Positions 1-6,353 of a DNA stretch of 12,421 bases are shown in pieces (the first letter of the stretch is position 1; each line of letters opens with the position of its first letter). Source of the stretch: JBDRNO01 sp043811005. Lineage in GTDB: Bacteria > Bacteroidota > Bacteroidia > NORP154. The stretch lies in NCBI GenBank assembly GCA_043811005.1, contig JBDRNO010000161.1, positions 1 to 12,421 of the forward strand, read 5' to 3'. The position numbers and the translations under genes are program-made. The notes under the pieces were generated by a model. The model ran no database searches. It was given only the letters and a program-made list of their open reading frames with translations, and was not told the DNA's origin.

Positions 1-96
1 CAGATAGATACAGAAAAACAACAAGCAAGGAAGATATCACGTCTGCATAAAGAAGCTGCTAAATGTGGGTTCTTTTTGCAGAAGGTAGCTGCTTGA
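1..96 (+). CDS. C-terminal end of an unidentified protein (partial)
   Basis: Frame 1 is open from the first base to a TGA at 94-96, giving 31 residues. The composition is rich in lysine, arginine and glutamine, and the segment ends in GFFLQKVAA. The basic, helical look with a K-x-GF pattern near the end resembles the tails of some transposases, but the piece is too short to assign. The gene would start left of the window. It could also be a chance open frame, because 31 codons without a stop is not rare. No function is claimed. Confidence 0.35.
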   Translation, partial: QIDTEKQQARKISRLHKEAAKCGFFLQKVAA

Positions 97-118
97 TTAT
101 CAGACGATTAGGATGGAC

Positions 119-156
119 GTCATTGTAAACGGAGCGCAGCGAAGTGAGGAATCTCC
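119..156. repeat. Probable dispersed intergenic repeat
   Basis: This stretch begins GTCATTG and continues through GGAGCGCAGCGAAGTGAGG to AATCTCC. It is GC-rich compared with the AT-rich DNA around it. The pattern of GTCATTG, then GGAGCGnAGCGA, then AATCTC resembles a dispersed repeat family I recall from bacterial intergenic DNA. That is recollection, and no second copy lies in this window. From 97 to 260 I see no credible gene. Confidence 0.35.
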
Positions 157-235
157 CCCTCAGGTGCAGTAAAATGCCCAATTTTATCTCGTTTTTATTA
201 TAATCAGTATCCACTATCCAACCCCCTCTCACAAC

Positions 236-256
236 TCACCAGCCACCAGCCACCAG
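236..256. repeat. Heptanucleotide tandem repeat, CCACCAG x3
   Basis: Three contiguous 7-base units read TCACCAG, CCACCAG and CCACCAG, ending five bases before the stop of the BatA gene, which lies on the other strand. The first unit differs from the others at one base. The array is in noncoding DNA just downstream of that gene. Heptanucleotide arrays also occur inside the same gene and upstream of it. Confidence 0.75.
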
Positions 257-260
257 TCCT

Positions 261-2471
261 CTATTTCCACAACCTCAATAAAAGGATCTCAATCCCTAAA
301 AACAATAGCGCCAGTATAATAAAATATTTCCACAGTTTTTTGCCTTCGCTCATTTCGTTTAATAAGGAAGTCAAATTCCTGTTTCCATCAATTAAAATTG
401 AAAAGTTGGATAAACCATTGGTTTTTAAAATTTCCAATAGTTCATCACTATCGAAATAGCTGAGATCTGACTCTTTGCGGTTATAATTGAATGATATTCC
501 TCCGATGCCTGTTTCTCCAATTAATAATGAATAATTCCCGGAGTGTGTGATCTGGTTGTGCAGGAATATATTTGTCATTGAACCGATTATCTTGTGTTCC
601 GGGATGATATCAAAACCATCATCTCCGGGTTTATCGCTGTTTTTTACAATGTGAAAAATATTATCACCGGTGAGGTTAATATTGCTTGCTTCCAGGGTGT
701 TGTCCTTGCCAATGGTGTAAAACATCCTGTTTTGTGGTTGGCTGTGCAAAGCAATTTTATACATAACCGGCACAAAAATGGCATGAGTGGCAAAGTTGCT
801 GAAATCTGTACTTAGCGGTACGGATGAGAGATAGACCTTTCCCTTGCCAAAAGAGTATCTGCTCAGGAACGAATCGCCATTTTGCAGCTTCATCAGGTAT
901 TCTTCGTTTGTCCTGCTTTTTTTGCTGAATTTGAAATGTGTAGAAACTACCGGCAGATCAATGTTTTCAGGCATTTTTCCCTGTCCCGTTCTGCCGGGTT
1001 CAAAAACGCCTGAATATATTTCATGCTCAATGTTGACCTTGGTTACCCTGCTGTCAATTGTGTCAATGTCCGTATAGTAGTTAACACCCAGGTTCAGAGA
1101 TAAAAAGTCCTTATAGCTTTCCGGATCACACAGATAGCCCTGTTTCTTGCTATCTGTAGTTCGGGCAATGCAGGGATTGGGAAATACGATCACATTTCCA
1201 CCGTTTTGAATAAACCTTTTCAACTCCTGTGACATACCCGAAGAAATACTTATAAGCTCATTCAATATGATAAGATGATTTTCCGACAGGGTAGAGTAGT
1301 TGAGGTTTTCTTCAAAGGAATTATTAAATATGAAATATTCATTTTTTCCAAATAAGGAATTGATATATTTACTCTCCCCAGACCTTCGTCCCCCGCCTGC
1401 CCCGTAAGGTACTCCTTCGGGATCCCTCGTCCCTCGTCCCTCGTCCCCTTTCCCGTTGATACATAATACGGAAATATTATCAGCCACTTCAAACGAAAAA
1501 TAAAACATATCATCAAAAGTAACAGGGTAGTCTGTAAGGGATATCTCAGCTTGTTGGACACCGGTTTTGATCAAGGTAAATGAGAGTGTTATAACAACTG
1601 ATGAATTTGGGTCAATACTAAAGCTCGCCAGCGCTTTTTGTGTTTGATTGATCAGCAGTTTAATTGGAATATTTTCATAAGAATCATCCGAATTGTTCCT
1701 GATCCTTACAAATAACTCTTCGGGTTGGTTAACTTGCCTTATTGGAGAATCAAACCAGCAACTGTCAATGAACAGATTGTTCGTTTGCCGTGCAACAACC
1801 GGTATTAAGCTCACATTAATACTTGTATCATTATTTAATTGCCCGAAATTTGAGATGCTTTTTTGGAAGTCGGAGATCAGGTACGCATACCTGGTTGTTG
1901 AACCACTGCCTGTATGTATGGAAGGCAGGTTTGCCAGGATATCAGATTGCCTTACAACGACCTCTGATATGGTCTTCACCATGGGTGATATCTTCACTTC
2001 ATCGAGCAATTCTATGAATTCTTCCCTGTTGATCATTCGCTGGTGTCTTGCTTCAAAGTCATTGGTCAGAAGTTGGAATTTGTCAGTTGGCTTGTATGCT
2101 GAAACGATCTCCATGGCTTTCTTTTTCGCCTGTTCAAATAATCTTCCGTAATCATTAGTTGCATCCATACTGAATGAATTGTCAATATAGATACTTATTA
2201 CCTTATTTTCAGTTATGGTTGAATTGGTATTAACAGGGATATAGGGCTGTGCAAATGCAAATACCAGGGCAGTAATGGCTAAAATGCGCGAGAGCAGAAC
2301 CAGTAAATGCTTTAGCTGGGATTTGGATTGGGTTTCTTGCTTTATTTCTCTCAGGAACTTAACATTGGTGAAAAATATCCTTTTATACCTGCGGAAATTG
2401 AACAAATGAATAATGACAGGTATCGCAGTTGCAAAAAGAGCAAATAAAAATTGTGGGTAAAGGAAATTCAT
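261..2471 (-). CDS. BatA domain / vWA-like membrane protein
   Basis: This is a 736-residue membrane protein of the Bacteroidota BatA-domain family (aerotolerance-regulator N-terminal domain). The N-terminus, MNFLYPQFLFALF followed by IPVIIHLFNFRR, is the family signature, and two membrane helices lie at about 5-24 and 55-77. A von Willebrand A-like domain follows with an intact metal-site motif DxSxS (D97, S99, S101) and a further LISDF at 198-202. Residues 225-335 look like a beta-sandwich. Residues 395-432 (LIILNEL to GGNVIVFPN) resemble a glutamine-amidotransferase-like fold seen in these proteins. A last membrane helix lies at 714-734. The bulk should face the periplasm. Its molecular role is poorly established; BatA-type proteins are linked to stress tolerance and envelope function. 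Residues about 343-365 look inserted (see the 1375-1448 element). The start is supported by the family-typical first residues; there is no Shine-Dalgarno. Confidence 0.88.
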   Translation of the reverse strand: MNFLYPQFLFALFATAIPVIIHLFNFRRYKRIFFTNVKFLREIKQETQSKSQLKHLLVLLSRILAITALVFAFAQPYIPVNTNSTITENKVISIYIDNSFSMDATNDYGRLFEQAKKKAMEIVSAYKPTDKFQLLTNDFEARHQRMINREEFIELLDEVKISPMVKTISEVVVRQSDILANLPSIHTGSGSTTRYAYLISDFQKSISNFGQLNNDTSINVSLIPVVARQTNNLFIDSCWFDSPIRQVNQPEELFVRIRNNSDDSYENIPIKLLINQTQKALASFSIDPNSSVVITLSFTLIKTGVQQAEISLTDYPVTFDDMFYFSFEVADNISVLCINGKGDEGRGTRDPEGVPYGAGGGRRSGESKYINSLFGKNEYFIFNNSFEENLNYSTLSENHLIILNELISISSGMSQELKRFIQNGGNVIVFPNPCIARTTDSKKQGYLCDPESYKDFLSLNLGVNYYTDIDTIDSRVTKVNIEHEIYSGVFEPGRTGQGKMPENIDLPVVSTHFKFSKKSRTNEEYLMKLQNGDSFLSRYSFGKGKVYLSSVPLSTDFSNFATHAIFVPVMYKIALHSQPQNRMFYTIGKDNTLEASNINLTGDNIFHIVKNSDKPGDDGFDIIPEHKIIGSMTNIFLHNQITHSGNYSLLIGETGIGGISFNYNRKESDLSYFDSDELLEILKTNGLSNFSILIDGNRNLTSLLNEMSEGKKLWKYFIILALLFLGIEILLLRLWK
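1375..1448. repeat. In-frame inserted repeat element within the BatA gene
   Basis: Within the coding sequence lies a very GC-rich block. It contains three exact CCCTCGT heptamers (1424-1444) and an imperfect hairpin (1401-1421: CCCGTAAGG, loop TACT, CCTTCGGG, with one bulged base). On the coding strand it is bounded by GGGGA at 1448-1444 and again at 1379-1375. From one GGGGA to the next is 69 bases, or 23 codons, so removal restores a smooth reading INGKGESKYINSLFG. The encoded residues are mainly G, R, D, E and P, unlike the rest of the protein. I infer insertion of a mobile or duplicated repeat into the gene, tolerated because it is in frame. Confidence 0.6.
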
Positions 2472-2478
2472 AGGAAGG

Positions 2479-2486
2479 CAAAGATA
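2479..2486 (-). promoter_or_regulatory. Possible -7 box of the BatA gene
   Basis: On the minus strand TATCTTTG matches the Bacteroidota -7 consensus TAnnTTTG and sits seven bases before the ATG. A convincing TTTG -33 box is missing at the expected distance, where the sequence is AT-rich. If it is real, the transcript would be nearly leaderless. The match may be coincidental. Confidence 0.3.
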
Positions 2487-2528
2487 GTAAAAGGAAGTTA
2501 TTGGTTAAATTTTTTTTTGAGGTGCTGT

Positions 2529-2603
2529 GGAATGGAGAATGGATATTGGAAATTGGTGTTGGATAATTGAAATTGGAAAATAGTTTTGGAAAATTGAGAA
2601 TAG
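2529..2603. repeat. Degenerate heptanucleotide array (AAATTGG-like)
   Basis: About eleven units of 7 bases (two of them 6) run head to tail: GGAATGG, AGAATGG, ATATTGG, AAATTGG, TGTTGG, ATAATTG, AAATTGG, AAAATAG, TTTTGG, AAAATTG, AGAATAG. The plus strand is almost free of C through this stretch. It lies between the BatA start and the inverted repeat at 2612-2689, so it would be in the upstream region of the BatA gene. Confidence 0.65.
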
Positions 2604-2611
2604 AAATTTTG

Positions 2612-2689
2612 TGTGCTGTCAGGTGTTTCCACCTGACGGTTTTGCGTTGTGTTTCCGTTTGTTGTCAGGTGGAAACACCTGACAGCACA
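2612..2689. repeat. REPIN-like nested inverted repeat; possible terminator
   Basis: Two perfect 26-base inverted arms (2612-2637 and 2664-2689) flank a 26-base spacer. Each arm contains its own 20-base palindrome with 8-base stems, GTCAGGTG and CACCTGAC, around a TTTC or GAAA tetraloop (2618-2637 and 2664-2683). Two inverted REP-like hairpins forming one long hairpin is the layout of REP doublets mobilised by RAYT transposases in other bacteria. No RAYT is in the window. It begins 14 bases beyond the stop of the 6033-2704 gene in the direction of transcription and could end that transcript. Confidence 0.8.
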
Positions 2690-2703
2690 TCACGATTCGA
2701 AGT

Positions 2704-5700
2704 TTATAATTTCATGATCTTTTCAACCAAAAATTTACCCTCACTGGAGAATATTCTAAGGATATAAGTACCTGCTGATAGGGTAGTGGTGGAGAATGAG
2801 AATATATTATATCCATCTTTGACTTTCTCTTGCAAAAAGGTTTTTACCAATTTCCCATCAATATCATAAACAAACACCTTCACCGGCTTGTTATTATTGG
2901 AGGTGAAATTTACGGATATAAGATCAGATGCAGGGTTGGGGAAAACATTGATCAATATATTATTTTTTATTTCATTTTTAATACCGGGTGGCACATCAAT
3001 GTTTATGTTAATATTATCGAGATATAGAAAATTACCCCATCCTGAGTGGTTCTCAAAGAAGATTTGAACTGATGAAATACCAGGTAATCCGGACAGGTCA
3101 ATAGAATCTTTTCTCCACTCACTATCTGCAGGAATAAAAGGAGATGTACTGCTGCTGCCTGTTGCCAGGTCTTCACCGCCTTTTAAATACAATAAATTTT
3201 TCGTAATACCGCAGTCAGTCGAATAAAATATTGCCAGGGTATCCGAATAAGTCGTACTATAAGGAACATAAGCCACATCAAACGATAATGCTGCAAAGGA
3301 TGACAGTGACAGATCAATAGCCGGTGTTATCAGGGCATCTCTTTCACCTATGGTATTTGGATTAAAATTATCAATTGTAGCAGAAGCAAAGCTCACTCCG
3401 AATCCACCGGCAGATGTTGTGCCCTCCCAGGTATTATAGTTATCATGGTTGTCAATTTTCCAACCCTGGGGAGCAAAGCCGGGAGATTCAAATCCCTCTG
3501 TAATTGGCGAAGCAGAAGTTTCAGGGTAGGTAACTTCTATGTAGTTGCTTTTAATTAACGTATCTGTTCCATAACTGTTATAAACAATTAACTTAACATA
3601 AAAAATACCTGTATCATAGTAAGTAACTACCGGGTTTTGCATAGTTGAGAAGGTAGGTGTACCGCCATAAAACAGCCATATCCAACCGGGTGTTGCATTA
3701 AGTGATTGGTCGGTGAATTGAATCGAATCCCCGGGACAGATGGTGGTATTGTCTGAAACAAATTGAGCTTCAGGCGGGGCAGCAACAGGAGTATACAGGT
3801 CGGATTCCCAAATGCCTCTTCCGTAAGTTGCAGCGCGTATCTTACCCGAACCATAATGGATCTCCAACTCATTTACAATGACATTGGGTAAATTGTTCAT
3901 GAACGGCTGCCAGTTGGTTAGGGTATTATCTTTGTAATATATGCCAACATCCGTTCCTACGTATATGCCATCATCCGATCCTTCCTTGTAAACTATACAG
4001 TTGACCGGTAAATTAGGCAAATTACCGGAAATATTAGTCCAGCTTGCACCGGCATCATCTGTTCTGTATACTTTTTCTCCATTTGAAAACCCCGAAAGAG
4101 TAACCCAGATGTTTTCCGGATCAGTAGGATTTACAGCGATATATGTAATTGCATTTGAAGGCAGCCCATCGTTAATGAATGTCCAGCTTGCACCGCCATC
4201 AGTGGTCTTATAAAGTGTGTCATAAGTTGCAGCGTAAAGATAACCGGGATTGGATGGTGCAACAGCCAATGAACGCAATGAATATGAGGGATTGAAATTT
4301 GAGATCGTTGCCCAGTTGCTGCCTCCATCGGTGGTTTTCCATACATTTTTATAGCCGGCATAAAGAGTTGATGAATTAAAAGGATCAATCACGTAAGGGG
4401 TTACCCAGGCACCACCTTCAGTTATATTGCCGGCAATATAATTGAAATTCAATCCGCCATCGGTTGATTTGTAAATATCTCCATTCTGTATGGCTCCGTA
4501 CATAATGTCGGGGTTGGAGTAATCAATGATTGCCTCCATGCCATCGGCACCTAACACGTGAGTCCACACACCAAGTCTCAATAAATTAGTGCCGTTATCC
4601 TGTGTGCCTCCGATTATAAGGTTAGGGTTGGTTGGTGAGCCGCCAATCCTGTAAAACTGGGTTATTTCAATTCCTTTAGAAAGGTCGGTCCATGTGTTTC
4701 CGTTATTACTTGTTTTAAAGATACCTCCGTCACTTCCGCAATAGAGATTTGAGCCGAAAAAATCCAGTGAGTGAATATCCGCGTGTACATATCCGTAAGT
4801 TGTAGGATAATACCAATGAGTATTGATATTAAAGCTCAAACCGCCATCAATTGATTTCCATACATTGATCCCGCCAACATATACCTCATCGGGATTGGTG
4901 GGTGATACTGCGAGCGCCATGTCATACCAGCTTTGCCCACCGGAGCCGGAACCATCCTCGGCATAGCAAAAGAGATTAGGACTGTTTGTCCGCAATGAAA
5001 ATGTTACACCTGTGTTCTCGGAACGGTATAGCCCATAAAAACTGGCATCATCCGAACTGCCGCATAAAAAATAAACATGATCAGGCGCTGCTTCGCTTAC
5101 ACTTATAAAAGCCCTGTTAATGTCTGTATCAGGTGGCAATCCGTAAGTTATTTTGGTAAAAGACAACCCGTTGTCTGATGATCTGAAAAATTCATCGCTT
5201 GAAGCATATACAATGCCGGTATTCCCCGGCTTAAATTCAATGTCACTAAAATTGCCTCCCTGCACTAATATCCAGTTATTTGCCGCATCTGACGAATAAA
5301 ATATGCCATTATTAGTAGCTGCAAATAGAATATTAGGATCGGTTGGATGAATTAATATTTTATTTATTCTTTTGGTTTGGGTGGTTTGCCAGTTCAAACC
5401 CGTTGTGTTCCAGCTATTTCCGCCATCAGTGGATTTTAATACGCCAATGCTGTATGTATCGCCACCATCTCCGTCCCCTGTACCGAGGTAGACTATGTCA
5501 TGGTTGACCGGATCAATCGCTATTCCGGATACTCCTATGATAGGCAATCCGTCAGTTGTGGTGAACCAGCTATTTCCCCCATCCGTTGATTTCCAGCATC
5601 CTCCTGAAGGCGCCCCGAAATAAATAATATTGCTGTTGCCGTGATCAACCATTACACAATTTACCCTTCCAAGTCCCGGGTTCCAGCCCGTGCTAAACCA

Positions 5701-6033
5701 ATCGGAAGGGCCCAGTGGCATCCAGTTGCCGCCTGTTTTAACCTTCAACTCGCTGCTGTGATCTTTCATGTACTCAATGTGTTCACTCCATGCTTGTGTT
5801 GGCTTGGGCAACCTGCCCGAAGGATATACCCTTTGCTCCATAAAATACTCCCACCGCTTGAACTGTTTCCATCCCTTGCCCTTTTCATAAGTACGGTCCT
5901 TATAGTATTCATTAAATTCCTTTTGTGTATCATAAAAATTCACTGCCCCATCCTGCATCATCTCCACCCATTTTTGTGCGGAAAGAGGGTAGAAAAATAT
6001 GATAAAAAGGATTGTAATAAATAATTTATTCAT
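2704..6033 (-). CDS. Secreted BNR/sortilin-repeat protein with PKD, adhesin-like and T9SS sorting domains
   Basis: This 1109-residue protein should be exported by Sec and then by type IX secretion. The signal peptide is MNKLFITILFIIFFYPLSAQ. From about 105 to 750 it carries a dozen BNR/Asp-box or VPS10-type blades, such as WKSTDGGNSW (147-156), KSTDGGNSW (200-208), WKTTDGGSNW (565-574) and YKTTDGGASW (608-617), closing with AATYGRGIWES. This implies one or two beta-propellers. A PKD domain follows at about 753-835, then a jelly-roll resembling cleaved-adhesin or MAM-like domains at 843-1012 (ITEGFES, then NFLYLDNI). The type A sorting domain at about 1030-1109 begins FPNPASD and ends in lysines. 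Blades of this kind occur in glycosidases and adhesins, but no catalytic residues can be assigned. The gaps on both sides hold palindromic repeats, so it is probably monocistronic. Confidence 0.9.
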   Translation of the reverse strand: MNKLFITILFIIFFYPLSAQKWVEMMQDGAVNFYDTQKEFNEYYKDRTYEKGKGWKQFKRWEYFMEQRVYPSGRLPKPTQAWSEHIEYMKDHSSELKVKTGGNWMPLGPSDWFSTGWNPGLGRVNCVMVDHGNSNIIYFGAPSGGCWKSTDGGNSWFTTTDGLPIIGVSGIAIDPVNHDIVYLGTGDGDGGDTYSIGVLKSTDGGNSWNTTGLNWQTTQTKRINKILIHPTDPNILFAATNNGIFYSSDAANNWILVQGGNFSDIEFKPGNTGIVYASSDEFFRSSDNGLSFTKITYGLPPDTDINRAFISVSEAAPDHVYFLCGSSDDASFYGLYRSENTGVTFSLRTNSPNLFCYAEDGSGSGGQSWYDMALAVSPTNPDEVYVGGINVWKSIDGGLSFNINTHWYYPTTYGYVHADIHSLDFFGSNLYCGSDGGIFKTSNNGNTWTDLSKGIEITQFYRIGGSPTNPNLIIGGTQDNGTNLLRLGVWTHVLGADGMEAIIDYSNPDIMYGAIQNGDIYKSTDGGLNFNYIAGNITEGGAWVTPYVIDPFNSSTLYAGYKNVWKTTDGGSNWATISNFNPSYSLRSLAVAPSNPGYLYAATYDTLYKTTDGGASWTFINDGLPSNAITYIAVNPTDPENIWVTLSGFSNGEKVYRTDDAGASWTNISGNLPNLPVNCIVYKEGSDDGIYVGTDVGIYYKDNTLTNWQPFMNNLPNVIVNELEIHYGSGKIRAATYGRGIWESDLYTPVAAPPEAQFVSDNTTICPGDSIQFTDQSLNATPGWIWLFYGGTPTFSTMQNPVVTYYDTGIFYVKLIVYNSYGTDTLIKSNYIEVTYPETSASPITEGFESPGFAPQGWKIDNHDNYNTWEGTTSAGGFGVSFASATIDNFNPNTIGERDALITPAIDLSLSSFAALSFDVAYVPYSTTYSDTLAIFYSTDCGITKNLLYLKGGEDLATGSSSTSPFIPADSEWRKDSIDLSGLPGISSVQIFFENHSGWGNFLYLDNININIDVPPGIKNEIKNNILINVFPNPASDLISVNFTSNNNKPVKVFVYDIDGKLVKTFLQEKVKDGYNIFSFSTTTLSAGTYILRIFSSEGKFLVEKIMKL

Positions 6034-6055
6034 AATACAGAAATTATTATAATTA

Positions 6056-6280
6056 TGACTAACCCCGCCATTTATGGCGGGGGTTATGAATCAACATTCA
6101 AAATTGGGCTTTAGCCCCTTATATTTCTGAAACCATATTTATTCATAAATTCGTCACATTCTTCTTGCCATGATTTCTTTTAATGATGTTATAATGTTAT
6201 TTCTTGTAAACAGTTTAAGGGCTAAAGCCCAAAGTATGTGATTCTTTTGTTTTCTCAGCCATAAATGGCGGAGTTAGTCA
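6056..6280. repeat. 225-base composite inverted-repeat element
   Basis: The outer ends are 22-base inverted repeats (6056-6077 and 6259-6280) matching at 21 of 22 bases. Further in, a second inverted pair is built on GGGCTTTAGCCC (6104-6120 and 6217-6232) with a single extra C on the left. The left outer end continues into its own hairpin, CCCCGCCA, loop TTTA, TGGCGGGG (6063-6082), and the GGGCTTTAGCCC units are themselves palindromic. The roughly 96-base AT-rich core has no ORF. It fills most of the 320-base gap between two T9SS genes. It resembles a MITE or a REP-doublet element; no transposase is present. Confidence 0.75.
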
Positions 6281-6353
6281 GCCATAGCTATATTAGTCTA
6301 TTTTTATATACTTACGAAACATATCTTCAGCTTCAGCGGACTTTCAATATGGC

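Noticed and set aside
967..1010. Second small insertion in the BatA protein (GRTGQGK, about residues 493-499)
   Set aside because: The segment looks slightly out of character between GVFEP and MPENIDLP, but it is only a few residues and has no clear repeat or flanking duplication, so normal loop variation explains it.
1693..2151. Plus-strand ORF of 152 codons
   Set aside because: It lies wholly inside the BatA gene on the opposite strand, has no family features, and its translation is a cysteine/serine-rich shadow.
2612..2689. CRISPR array
   Set aside because: There are only two arms and they are inverted, not direct; there is one spacer and no cas genes.
5641..6024. Plus-strand ORF of 127 codons
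   Set aside because: It is antisense to the signal-peptide end of the propeller protein; its apparent hydrophobic and proline-rich content comes from the complement of the real gene.
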